A DNA stretch of 64,000 nt from SIG607 sp045586405 (GCA_045586405.1 JAZNAG010000104.1:1-64000); one strand, 5' to 3'. Positions 52,734 through 60,208 are shown, counted from the first letter of the stretch. Numbers and translations: made by a program. The notes: generated by a model not told the origin, from the letters alone.

Positions 52734-53528
52734 ATGAAAATAACTGATATAGAGTTATCAATAGACAAAATTTTAGATGTAAAACTAGGTCACTTAACTA
52801 ACAAAAAAACCTATATAAACCCCGGCAGACAAAACGATAGTTTTATGTATGTTTTAAGCGGTTCTGCCCAGTATTTTTTTGGAAACAGCGTACATACCGT
52901 GCAGGCGGGTACTGTTATGTTTCTTGCTAATAAAAGCAAATACAAATTCGTTATTACTTCAAGTGAATATACTTTTTTGTATATTGACTTTTATTTTGAA
53001 AATGAAGATGACATACTGCTTGAAAACAGTATATATAGCAGTAAAAATGTTTCGTTACTTGAGAGTTCCTTCAGAACTCTTAAGCGTTTATGGGATATCG
53101 GTAACTTTTCCGAAAAAATTTATTGCAAATCTCTTATATATAACATTTACTGTGAACTTGCAAAGTCAGAACTTGCTCATTATGTAACAAAAGACAGAAG
53201 GCGAGAAATTGAAAAAATTGCCGAATATATTTCAGATAATATAAGTAACTCTAAGCTTTCGGTATCACAGCTCAGTCAAATGTGTGAGGTTAGTGAAGTT
53301 CACTTCAGGCGAATTTTTTCTAAAATCTACCGTACTTCTCCGATTAAATTTATTACTATGCTGCGTCTTAACAAAGCGAAAGAAATGCTACTGCACGGTG
53401 AGTTTTCAATAGGTGAAATTTCGAGAAGCTGTGGTTTTGAAAATCAGTATTACTTTTCGAAAATCTTTAAAAGTGAAAACAAGCTAACCCCTAGCGAATA
53501 CAGAAAACTATATAAAGGCAATTATTAA
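52734..53528 (+). CDS. AraC-family transcriptional regulator
   Basis: The 264-residue protein has an N-terminal cupin-like sensor domain (NPGRQNDSFMYVLSGSAQYFFGN, VQAGTVMFLANKSKYKF). The two helix-turn-helices of AraC type follow in the last 100 residues (LSVSQLSQMCEVSEVHFRRIF and FSIGEISRSCGFENQYYFSKIFK). I set the start at the ATG at 52734, preceded by GGTGAGG, rather than the TTG twelve bases earlier, which would precede the ribosome site. Neighbours are spo0A (divergent) and pckA (downstream after a terminator); the target is unknown. Confidence 0.9.
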   Translation: MKITDIELSIDKILDVKLGHLTNKKTYINPGRQNDSFMYVLSGSAQYFFGNSVHTVQAGTVMFLANKSKYKFVITSSEYTFLYIDFYFENEDDILLENSIYSSKNVSLLESSFRTLKRLWDIGNFSEKIYCKSLIYNIYCELAKSELAHYVTKDRRREIEKIAEYISDNISNSKLSVSQLSQMCEVSEVHFRRIFSKIYRTSPIKFITMLRLNKAKEMLLHGEFSIGEISRSCGFENQYYFSKIFKSENKLTPSEYRKLYKGNY

Positions 53529-53530
53529 GA

Positions 53531-53567
53531 AAAACCTGAATTCAATTACTTGAATTCAGGTTTTTTT
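53531..53567 (+). terminator. Terminator of the AraC gene
   Basis: A perfect stem of 15 bp including the A and T tracts (53531-53545 with 53550-53564) is followed by more T residues. Confidence 0.88.
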
Positions 53568-53608
53568 ATCTAACGGGTATTTTAATCCAAAAAGTTTGTA
53601 TTTTGACC

Positions 53609-53626
53609 AAAAGCAAATTTGCTTTT
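53609..53626. promoter_or_regulatory. 18-bp perfect palindrome upstream of the pckA promoter
   Basis: AAAAGCAAA at 53609-53617 is followed without a gap by its exact complement. It lies 53 bases before the pckA -35 box and resembles a dimeric regulator site. Confidence 0.45.
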
Positions 53627-53678
53627 AATATACCTTTAGTTAAAAATGACAATTTTATAACAATCTGTCTTTTTTTCG

Positions 53679-53707
53679 TTGCATTTAACCAATGATTATG
53701 TTATAAT
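53679..53707 (+). promoter_or_regulatory. Sigma-A promoter of pckA
   Basis: TTGCAT (53679-53684) and a perfect TATAAT (53702-53707) are 17 bp apart, with TG one base before the -10 box. Confidence 0.78.
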
Positions 53708-53750
53708 AAATGCATAATTGGGAGAATATGGCTTTGTGTTATTTTTTCCG

Positions 53751-53766
53751 CACCAATTTATTGGTG
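53751..53766 (+). promoter_or_regulatory. Palindrome in the pckA leader
   Basis: CACCAATTTATTGGTG folds on itself with seven pairs in the 97-nt leader. It may be an operator or an mRNA hairpin. Confidence 0.4.
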
Positions 53767-53810
53767 AAATTATGAGCATACTAATATAAAAAACGAAACG
53801 AGGTACATTT

Positions 53811-55415
53811 ATGAAAAACTTAGATTTAAGTAAGTACGGTATTACCGGCGTAAAAGAAATCATTCATAATCCTTCTTATGAAGAACTTTTCGCTGCTGAA
53901 ACCGACCCCGCTCTTGAAGGCTTTGAAAAAGGCCAGGTTACCGAACTCGGTGCTGTTAACGTTATGACCGGTATTTACACCGGACGTTCACCTAAAGACA
54001 AGTTTATCGTTATGGATGAAAATTCCAAAGATACTGTTTGGTGGACATCTGACGAATTCAAAAACGATAACCACTCCTGCAGCGAAGCTACATGGAGTGT
54101 TTTAAAAGACCTTGCTACAAAGCAGTTATCTGACAAGAAACTTTATGTTGTTGACGTATTCTGCGGTGCTAACGCTGACTCAAGAATGTCTATCCGTTTC
54201 ATTATGGAGGTTGCTTGGCAGGCTCACTTCGTTAAGAATATGTTTATCAACCCCACCGCTGAAGAACTTGAGAACTTCGAACCCGACTTTGTTTCTTACA
54301 ACGCTTCAAAGGCTAAGGTTGAAAACTACAAAGAGTTAGGTCTGAATTCCGAAACCGCTTCTGTTTTCAACATTTCTTCTCGCGAACAGGTTATTCTTAA
54401 CACCTGGTACGGCGGTGAAATGAAGAAAGGTATGTTCTCTATGATGAACTACTACCTGCCTCTTAACGGTATGGCTTCAATGCACTGCTCTGCTAACACC
54501 GATATGAACGGTGAGAACACCGCTCTCTTCTTCGGTCTTTCCGGTACAGGTAAAACCACTCTTTCTACCGATCCTAAGCGTCTTCTCATTGGTGACGACG
54601 AGCACGGTTGGGACGATAAGGGCGTATTCAACTTCGAAGGCGGTTGCTATGCTAAGGTTATCAACCTTGACAAAGAATCTGAGCCTGACATTTACGCTGC
54701 TATCAAGCGCAACGCTCTTCTTGAGAACGTAACTGTTGATGAAAACGGCGTTTGTGATTTTGCTGACGATTCCGTTACCGAAAACACCCGTGTTTCCTAT
54801 CCCATTGACCATATTGAAAAGATTGTTCGCCCCGTATCTGCCGCACCCGATGCTAAGAACGTAATATTCCTTTCTGCAGATGCTTTCGGCGTACTTCCTC
54901 CCGTATCTATCCTTACTGCTGAACAGGCACAGTACTACTTCCTCTCCGGCTTTACTTCAAAACTTGCCGGTACTGAGCGCGGTATTACCGAGCCCACCCC
55001 CACCTTCTCTGCTTGCTTTGGTCAGGCATTCCTCGAACTTCATCCTACAAAGTATGCTGAAGAACTTGTTAAGAAGATGGAAAAGAGCGGCGCTAAGGCT
55101 TATCTCGTAAACACCGGTTGGAACGGTACCGGTAAGCGTATTTCCATTAAGGATACCCGTGGTATTATTGATGCTATTCTTGACGGCTCTATTCTTAAGG
55201 CTGATACCAAGACTATCCCCTACTTCAACCTTGCAGTTCCCACCGAACTTCCCGGCGTTGACACCAATATTCTTGACCCCCGCAACACCTATGCTGATGC
55301 TGCTGAGTGGGATACCAAGGCTAAAGATCTTGCTTCCCGTTTTGTTAAGAACTTTGTTAAGTACACCGGTAATGATGCAGGTAAGGCACTTGTTGAAGCA
55401 GGTCCTAAGCTTTAA
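53811..55415 (+). CDS. pckA: Phosphoenolpyruvate carboxykinase (ATP)
   Basis: The 534-residue enzyme interconverts oxaloacetate plus ATP and PEP plus CO2. It has the family motifs TGIYTGRSPKDKFIV, CSANTDMNGENTALFFGLSGTGKTTLS (P-loop at about 243-253) and GDDEHGWD with metal ligands. FEGGCYAKVINL and NTGWNGTGKRI follow. Length and sequence are those of ATP-type PckA. In gut anaerobes it often runs towards oxaloacetate. GAGGT lies upstream of the ATG. Codon use favours a few codons strongly, as in highly expressed genes. An IS200-type element follows 30 bp past the stop. Confidence 0.96.
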   Translation: MKNLDLSKYGITGVKEIIHNPSYEELFAAETDPALEGFEKGQVTELGAVNVMTGIYTGRSPKDKFIVMDENSKDTVWWTSDEFKNDNHSCSEATWSVLKDLATKQLSDKKLYVVDVFCGANADSRMSIRFIMEVAWQAHFVKNMFINPTAEELENFEPDFVSYNASKAKVENYKELGLNSETASVFNISSREQVILNTWYGGEMKKGMFSMMNYYLPLNGMASMHCSANTDMNGENTALFFGLSGTGKTTLSTDPKRLLIGDDEHGWDDKGVFNFEGGCYAKVINLDKESEPDIYAAIKRNALLENVTVDENGVCDFADDSVTENTRVSYPIDHIEKIVRPVSAAPDAKNVIFLSADAFGVLPPVSILTAEQAQYYFLSGFTSKLAGTERGITEPTPTFSACFGQAFLELHPTKYAEELVKKMEKSGAKAYLVNTGWNGTGKRISIKDTRGIIDAILDGSILKADTKTIPYFNLAVPTELPGVDTNILDPRNTYADAAEWDTKAKDLASRFVKNFVKYTGNDAGKALVEAGPKL

Positions 55416-55439
55416 TTATAAAATTATAAAATTATAAAA
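55416..55439. repeat. Tandem repeat TTATAAAA, three units
   Basis: Three exact 8-bp units run from the pckA stop to the IS element boundary. Confidence 0.85.
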
Positions 55440-55444
55440 TCATA

Positions 55445-55465
55445 ACTACCGGCCGTGCCGGTAGT
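55445..55465 (-). repeat. Right-end hairpin of the IS200-type element
   Basis: A 9-bp perfect stem with a CGT loop, matching the left-end hairpin in the outer six pairs. It is the expected TnpA recognition structure. Confidence 0.75.
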
Positions 55466-55497
55466 ATGCACTGCCCCCTTAGGGCATAAGACCGGCC

Positions 55498-55511
55498 GAG
55501 CCTATAGGCTC
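55498..55511. repeat. 14-bp palindrome inside the IS element
   Basis: GAGCCTATAGGCTC is perfectly self-complementary and lies in the untranslated 3' part of the element. Confidence 0.6.
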
Positions 55512-55548
55512 GTCGAAAGGTTTGCCAACCGCAACTCTTTCACCGGCT

Positions 55549-55567
55549 GCCCCTAAAGGGGCTTTTT
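55549..55567 (+). terminator. Terminator at the IS/pckA boundary
   Basis: GCCCC (55549-55553) pairs with 55558-55562 before five T on the plus strand. It stops pckA transcripts from running antisense into tnpA. The tnpA stop codon lies in its T run. Confidence 0.75.
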
Positions 55568-56042
55568 ATTTGCCTTCTTTTACCTGCTTACCCGTAAACT
55601 GGTCTACATACTCTACCAACGACATTTGATCGTATGATATATCTTCCTGCAACTGATTTCGTATGTACTCTGCAATTGCTTTTTTGTTTCTTCTTACTGT
55701 ATCTACATAATATCCTCTACACCAAAAATGTCTATTTCCGTATTTGTACTTCATATTGGCATATTTCTCAAATATCATTAAACTACTTTTTCCTTTGAGA
55801 TATCCCATTATTTGTGATACACTATACTTAGGCGGTATGGATACCAACATATGTATGTGGTCTTTGCAGGCTTCTGCTTCAATTATTTCAACCTGCTTGT
55901 ACTCACATAATTTTCTAAGCATTATTCCTATATCCGCCTTTATCTTTCCATAGATTACTTGGCGGCGGTATTTTGGTGCAAAAACTATATGATATTTGCA
56001 ATTCCATTTTGTGTGTGCTAAACTATCTGTGTCAAGTTTCAT
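55566..56042 (-). CDS. tnpA: IS200/IS605 family transposase TnpA
   Basis: The 158-residue Y1 HUH endonuclease has the metal-binding motif DHIHML (H62, H64) and the catalytic tyrosine Y126 in AIAEYIRNQ. The family start KWNCKYHIVFAPKYRR and the CRGYYVDTVRRN segment are also present. Length is normal and no frameshift is seen, so the element may still be active. It moves by single-strand excision and insertion. The ribosome site is locked in a long inverted repeat in the leader. Confidence 0.96.
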   Translation of the reverse strand: MKLDTDSLAHTKWNCKYHIVFAPKYRRQVIYGKIKADIGIMLRKLCEYKQVEIIEAEACKDHIHMLVSIPPKYSVSQIMGYLKGKSSLMIFEKYANMKYKYGNRHFWCRGYYVDTVRRNKKAIAEYIRNQLQEDISYDQMSLVEYVDQFTGKQVKEGK

Positions 56043-56046
56043 ACTT

Positions 56047-56111
56047 GATTCCTCCTTCGTCTTTTTGTTGTGGTTGGCAAACCCACTTCTATTTTAGACG
56101 AAGGAGGATTC
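56047..56111 (-). promoter_or_regulatory. tnpA leader inverted repeat that masks the ribosome site
   Basis: The arms at 56047-56061 and 56097-56111 match in 14 of 15 positions and include the GGAGG five bases before the ATG. An inner hairpin (56070-56086) closes the loop. RBS masking is established for IS200 mRNA. Confidence 0.75.
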
Positions 56112-56141
56112 TTTTTCTACGCATAGCTAAAGCTTTTTGGA

Positions 56142-56162
56142 ACTACCAGCACTGCTGGTAGT
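56142..56162 (-). repeat. Left-end hairpin of the IS200-type element
   Basis: A 9-bp perfect stem with a 3-base loop, the counterpart of the hairpin at 55445-55465. Confidence 0.75.
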
Positions 56163-56178
56163 ATTCGTTACACAATTA

Positions 56179-56207
56179 AAAAACCGCAGTAAACTACTGC
56201 GGTTTTT
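56179..56207 (-). terminator. Terminator of the glycyl-radical activase gene
   Basis: A 13-bp perfect stem (56179-56191 with 56195-56207) with a 3-base loop lies 4 bases past the stop codon at 56211. Confidence 0.85.
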
Positions 56208-56210
56208 CTG

Positions 56211-57008
56211 TTATATAAATAGTTTTTCTTCCTCTTTGATTTCCTCGTCGGTGGGCAATTTAGAGGGTAAGGTGTTTTCTATGTTAAGCGCATGGTATTT
56301 TGAAGCTGCATAACTGTGATATGGTAAAACCTTTACGGCTTTAACATTTTTTAAGGTTTTGAGAAACTCTGCAATTTTTTCTGTTTGGTCAGAGTTATAT
56401 TCGGGAACATACGGAATGCGAACCTCTATTGATTTTGACAAAGAATCAACGTATTTTATATTTTCTAAAATCAGTTTATTTGACTGACCTGTGCATTTAA
56501 TATGAACATCTTCATCAATTGCTTTTATGTCATATAAAAATATATCAGTATATGGTATTACCTTATCAAGTGCATCTTTTGAAACAAAACCACAGGTATC
56601 AACTGCAGTATGTATCCCCTGCTCTTTAAGTTTTTTTAAGAGTTCTGCGCAAAAATCTGCCTGACAGAGACACTCGCCGCCCGATAGGGTTACACCGCCG
56701 CCGCTATTCTTATAAAATTCTTTGTCTTCAAGAAGCTGTGGTAATAACAGGTCCACCGTTACCTCTTTGCCGTATACAGTCCTTGCTTCGCCAAGGCAGT
56801 TTTGATAAGTAAAGTCTTCTCTTTTGCACTCACCGCAACCTATACACTTGTTCTCATAAAAGGCAGTCTGGGGTTTAAAGCTTATACTTTCAGGGTTATG
56901 GCACCAAGCACATTTTAAGTTGCAACCCTTAAAGAACACCGTTGTTCTTATTCCGGGACCGTCAACAAAAGAATTGCGTTCTATATCAAATATAATTGCA
57001 GAAGTCAT
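56211..57008 (-). CDS. Glycyl-radical enzyme activating protein
   Basis: The 265-residue radical SAM protein has the activase start FDIERNSFVDGPGIRTTVFFKGCNLKCAWCHNPES with its CxxxCxxC cluster. A cysteine insert follows at about 54-70 (CIGCGECK and a later Cys), as in activases of the glycerol dehydratase and other non-PFL branches. VTLSGGECLCQ and DTCGF complete the SAM site. It is intact, yet the only glycyl-radical gene beside it is the wreck at 57039-57600. pflB has its own activase, so this one has probably lost its partner, unless it serves an enzyme encoded elsewhere. Confidence 0.92.
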   Translation of the reverse strand: MTSAIIFDIERNSFVDGPGIRTTVFFKGCNLKCAWCHNPESISFKPQTAFYENKCIGCGECKREDFTYQNCLGEARTVYGKEVTVDLLLPQLLEDKEFYKNSGGGVTLSGGECLCQADFCAELLKKLKEQGIHTAVDTCGFVSKDALDKVIPYTDIFLYDIKAIDEDVHIKCTGQSNKLILENIKYVDSLSKSIEVRIPYVPEYNSDQTEKIAEFLKTLKNVKAVKVLPYHSYAASKYHALNIENTLPSKLPTDEEIKEEEKLFI

Positions 57009-57038
57009 TTTTATCCCCCACTTTCACATTATCAAAAA

Positions 57039-57600
57039 CTAATCATTTGCATATCTTTTTATAATCGAATCCTGAATAGCGTCATCCAAACGTGTGAAAT
57101 AATCTGAATATCCCGTAACTCTTACCTTAAGATTTTTGCAGATTAAATTTATCGTCATAATAATAGATTTTATCCAAATCTTTATAAAGCTGGTCTTTAA
57201 AAATCTCATAGAAATTTCTTGGCGGTTGTTTTGAAATAATTCCTGTAATTCCAACAGATAAAACCATTATGTAATCAGATGTGCCGTGTTGCCAATCCAT
57301 ACAAGAAAGATTATCTATATGTTTGCGATAAAAATCTCTCAGACATTCACTTGTATTTTTATGCCCTTCACGGCGAAAAATATCACCCACAACACAGCCG
57401 TTAAAATTAAAGAATCCGGTAAAACAGGAATATTTCGTTATTAAGGGTTGCTGATTTAAAATATACTCGCATATCCTTTTTACATTTTTCTCCTGCTATG
57501 TCAACAACAAATCCATTCTGTCAAAATCGCTTTTAACCGTTTTAACATACATTTTACCCTCCATGGTCATATCCATCAATTCTTTAATTCGCTGTTGCAT
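57039..57600 (-). pseudogene. Remnant of a glycyl-radical enzyme gene
   Basis: Two pieces survive in different frames. The 5' piece starts at an ATG at 57600, is broken by TAG at 57496-57498, and continues in frame to a stop at 57127. It encodes ICEYILNQQPLITKY, GCVVGDIFRR and DNLSCMDWQHGTSDY, which look like the N-terminal part of a PFL-like enzyme. The 3' piece ends at TAG 57039-57041 and encodes LKVRVTGYSDYFTRLDDAIQDS, the glycyl-radical loop (radical Gly codon 57111-57113). A normal enzyme has about 780 residues; here some 600 or more are gone. The intact activase gene begins 30 bp downstream, as expected of the original operon. Confidence 0.78.
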
Positions 57601-57735
57601 ATACTGTTTGCGCCGTTTCGAGCATATTCTCTGCAAATATGCCGTAGCCTTTTGTTGGCTCGTCGATTAACACGTGGGTAACGGCGCCGATAAGTTTGCC
57701 GTTTTGGATTATGGGGCCGCCACTCACGAGTGTGT
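57584..57735 (-). pseudogene. Fragment of a second spoIVB gene, C-terminal end
   Basis: The frame ending at TAA 57584-57586 encodes SGGPIIQNGKLIGAVTHVL, then DEPTKGYGIFAENMLETAQ. It matches the C-terminus of the complete SpoIVB in this window (SGSPLIQNGKLIGAVTHVL, DDPTKGYAIFAENMLETAQ) with few changes. The rest of the gene is absent. Its last codons overlap the start of the glycyl-radical remnant. Confidence 0.82.
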
Positions 57736-57884
57736 CAATATAGGACCAACATATCCTGTATTATACACCACATTGAAATTTAGGGCGGATGGCACATTCT
57801 TTTTAACCGTCCCGTTGAAGGCTACGAAGTAAAATAATTTCTAAAATACACGCTTGATTTTATTCAGCATATTACTGTATAGAC
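57736..57884. other. Intergenic stretch with only debris
   Basis: No complete gene is visible. On the plus strand a frame to TAA near 57834 reads GPTYPVLYTTLKFRADGTFF and then LTVPLKATK, which could be the tail of a lost gene, but I do not recognise it. Confidence 0.4.
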
Positions 57885-57925
57885 AAAAAAGAGAAGACTT
57901 GCGATAAGCAAATCTTCTCTTTTTT
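57885..57925 (-). terminator. Terminator of the M23 peptidase gene
   Basis: A 13-bp stem (57885-57897 with 57913-57925), extended by four pairs after one mismatch, lies 13 bases past the stop codon. Confidence 0.86.
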
Positions 57926-57938
57926 GTGTTGTTTTTTA

Positions 57939-59918
57939 TTATATCCAAACACCGTTGGCATTAATCCAGTAGTTACCTATCCAGCAGTTAGCAGCCATAG
58001 CACCACTATTATAGAAGTAATACCAATTACCATCTATATATTGCCAGTCGGTTAACATATTTCCGCCGCTTGCCAGATAATACCAAGTGTTTCCAAGTAG
58101 CAACCAGCCTGTTGCCATATTACCGCCATTGTTGAAATAATACCAACTAGAACCTACGTATTGCCAACCGGTTACCATATTGCCACCGTCAGCCAAATAA
58201 TACCAAGCTCCACCTTGGTTTAACCAACCGGTTTGCATTGCGCCACCTTCGTTCAAGTAGTACCAAGTGTTGCCGATGTACTGCCAGCCTGTAGTCATAG
58301 CGCCATTGTCAGCTAAATAGTACCATACTCCGTCAAGCAACCAGCCTGTTTGCATTGCACCACTTTGGTTAAAGTAATACCAAGTACCATTAATATTTTT
58401 CCAACCGGTTACCATAGAACCATTATCACTTAAATAATACCACGTATTATTACGAAGCAACCAGCCTGTTGCCATATTTCCATATTCATTAAAGTAATAC
58501 CAGTTGCCATCAATACATTGCCAATCTTCAGATATTCTCTCCCACACAGCATACAGTATTATGTTCGCATTTGCTGCATAATTTGCACCGCTTTCATACA
58601 TTGGTGTTGTAGCATTAGGATCGTTTGACCAACCTAAGAAAGTATAGCCTTGTCTAGTCGGTTTGGTTGTGGAAAGTTGTATGGTTATATCATACTCTTT
58701 AAACTGAGTTGCAGGTGAACCGCTACCACCATTATCACGATATTCAATAAAGTTTTCAATTTTCCAAATTTGAGTTCCTGCACCTGTATATGTATTAACG
58801 CATACATCTGACCCTGATCGAACATCTAACACACAACTCGAATTTTGAGAATTTCTTATAACAAAACCATCATTAACTTTTTCAAACTTCCATCGTTGAG
58901 AATTATGACCTGTGTTATCATATATACAAACATTTTTGCCGCTTGCTACTGTTTCTGCATATACATTAACTACTCTGGTTGAGCTGCAATGCGGTCTTAT
59001 CATATGCCCTAGCACTTCGTTCTTAATTTCCACGGTGAAAGAATCGTTTATAGTTCCCGAATAAGCAACGGTGCTTATATTAGTGGACTGCGCATCTACA
59101 CCACCATCAACATTTAAATAGCCGCCGTTGCCAACGTTTTTGATAAGATAATTGCTGTATTCAATATCAATAAGATTTCCGATTGTGCCACTATTAATTG
59201 TAACTTTATTTTTATCAAAAGTATAGTGTACTGATCCGTAATGCGACTTGAGAGGTGCTACTACAGCACTTTTCCCTGATGGAAAACCCGCATCGTTTGA
59301 ACTTGCAGGATTATTTAAAATTCTACCTTTGGAATTGCCTGATGTAACTACCCATCCACAACGCTCAAGTTCATTTAAAAGAGATGAATTTCCAGTACGC
59401 CCCGATTCTCCCAAAAGCATTCCAAAATGCAAATGATTTCCTCCGCTATCACCAGTAGAACCAATCTCGCCTATAACATCACCTACCGAAACCGTTTGTC
59501 CATTTGTAACAGAAAACGATAACAAATGTTGATATGTTGTATAATAAGAGTATCCGCTACCTATTGGATGCTCGATTACAACAGTATTACCACGAACACT
59601 ATTATAAAAAGCATATGCTATTCCTGATGCAGAGGCATATACTTGTGTGCCCGCATCTGCAGCCACATCAATACCATTATGCCCACCTTGGCCTGTATGA
59701 GCAGAATCCCCCCAACTGCTGTGATATGTTCCGCAGAATACACATTTATCTTGTCCTGGACAACCTGCCCAGTCACTAAAATTATTGTAATAAGTAGATG
59801 GCAAAGGGAATAACCACGTACCATCATCACGTGTTGCTGCAAATGCGCTCACCTGTATCATAGGGAAAACACAAATCACTAGGATTATAGATAATATCAT
59901 CGCTAAACTTTTCTTCAT
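57939..59918 (-). CDS. Secreted M23 peptidase with ricin-type, InlB-type and choline-binding-type repeats
   Basis: The 659-residue protein has a signal peptide (cleavage near AFA-ATR, residue 28) and an M23 endopeptidase domain at about 60-200. The zinc ligands of that domain lie in HNGIDVAADAG and GGNHLHFGM. A ricin-like trefoil (about 245-390, QRWKFE and QIWKIE) follows, then one InlB/Listeria-Bacteroides repeat (RQGYTFLGW to LYAVW). About ten choline-binding-type repeats (GWxxxxxxWYYLxxxGxM) form the C-terminus. It should cut peptide crosslinks in the cell wall while held by the repeats. A long structured leader with a terminator precedes the gene, so its expression is probably controlled after initiation. 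Confidence 0.92.
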   Translation of the reverse strand: MKKSLAMILSIILVICVFPMIQVSAFAATRDDGTWLFPLPSTYYNNFSDWAGCPGQDKCVFCGTYHSSWGDSAHTGQGGHNGIDVAADAGTQVYASASGIAYAFYNSVRGNTVVIEHPIGSGYSYYTTYQHLLSFSVTNGQTVSVGDVIGEIGSTGDSGGNHLHFGMLLGESGRTGNSSLLNELERCGWVVTSGNSKGRILNNPASSNDAGFPSGKSAVVAPLKSHYGSVHYTFDKNKVTINSGTIGNLIDIEYSNYLIKNVGNGGYLNVDGGVDAQSTNISTVAYSGTINDSFTVEIKNEVLGHMIRPHCSSTRVVNVYAETVASGKNVCIYDNTGHNSQRWKFEKVNDGFVIRNSQNSSCVLDVRSGSDVCVNTYTGAGTQIWKIENFIEYRDNGGSGSPATQFKEYDITIQLSTTKPTRQGYTFLGWSNDPNATTPMYESGANYAANANIILYAVWERISEDWQCIDGNWYYFNEYGNMATGWLLRNNTWYYLSDNGSMVTGWKNINGTWYYFNQSGAMQTGWLLDGVWYYLADNGAMTTGWQYIGNTWYYLNEGGAMQTGWLNQGGAWYYLADGGNMVTGWQYVGSSWYYFNNGGNMATGWLLLGNTWYYLASGGNMLTDWQYIDGNWYYFYNSGAMAANCWIGNYWINANGVWI

Positions 59919-59949
59919 TCGTATAAAACCCCTTTATAATTTTAATATT

Positions 59950-59979
59950 AAAAAAGTGCGGCCACCGAAGTAACCGCAC
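59950..59979 (-). terminator. Leader terminator before the M23 peptidase gene
   Basis: GUGCGGUUAC pairs with GUGGCCGCAC (two G-U pairs) around a stable C(UUCG)G loop and is followed by six U. It lies upstream of the gene, between the leader fold and the ribosome site. Confidence 0.82.
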
Positions 59980-60002
59980 AAAAAACGCAAACCCCGATAG
60001 TC

Positions 60003-60170
60003 GCCAAACTAACAAATGTGAAATGGGTGCAAACGCACATACCTATAAACACCTGGAATTTGCGTTTTTATCAAATTCAAAAGCATTTATAGATATAACC
60101 AAAATGAGCGTAATTATCCCTATAAAAAGAAAAATACACCCAATTTCACACAGTATTCAGTTAGTTTGGC
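60003..60170 (-). promoter_or_regulatory. Structured leader RNA (riboswitch-like) of the M23 peptidase gene
   Basis: Read on the minus strand from the predicted start near 60170, GCCAAACUAAC pairs with 60003-60013 (11 bp). UGUGAAAUUGGGUG pairs with 60017-60029 with one bulge. Inside, 60085-60094 pairs with 60041-60050 and 60072-60078 with 60056-60062. An alternative 11-bp pairing joins 60055-60065 with 59985-59995, just before the terminator, and excludes the innermost stem. I do not recognise a known riboswitch class. A mobile-element origin is less likely because the fold starts at the transcription start. Confidence 0.6.
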
Positions 60171-60176
60171 AAAATT

Positions 60177-60205
60177 AGTATAACACATTAAAATTTAAAT
60201 TGCAA
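60177..60205 (-). promoter_or_regulatory. Sigma-A promoter of the M23 peptidase leader
   Basis: TTGCAA (60200-60205) and TATACT (60177-60182) are 17 bp apart with TG one base before the -10 box. The start would fall at the first base of the leader stem. Confidence 0.75.
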
Positions 60206-60208
60206 TAG

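Larger units (their letters stand above)
55440..56170 (-). mobile_element. IS200-type element (single tnpA)
   Basis: The element contains one HUH transposase gene and no tnpB. Two subterminal hairpins with the same design bound it: ACTACCGGC-CGT-GCCGGTAGT split at 55445-55465, and ACTACCAGC paired with GCTGGTAGT at 56142-56162. In the direction of the gene both are preceded by ATACTACC. As in IS200/IS605 elements there are no classical terminal inverted repeats or target duplications. Exact ends need comparison with an empty site, so the limits given are approximate. Confidence 0.85.

Noticed and set aside
59956..59979. T-box-like GGTGG and CCGC in the M23 leader
   Set aside because: The bases belong to the terminator hairpin itself. 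There is no AGGGUGGNACCGCG element upstream of it and no specifier stem.
60003..60170. Inverted repeat read as a miniature transposable element
   Set aside because: No target duplication flanks it, and the promoter places the transcript start exactly at the repeat, which fits an RNA fold better. I could not search for other copies, so this stays a minor alternative.
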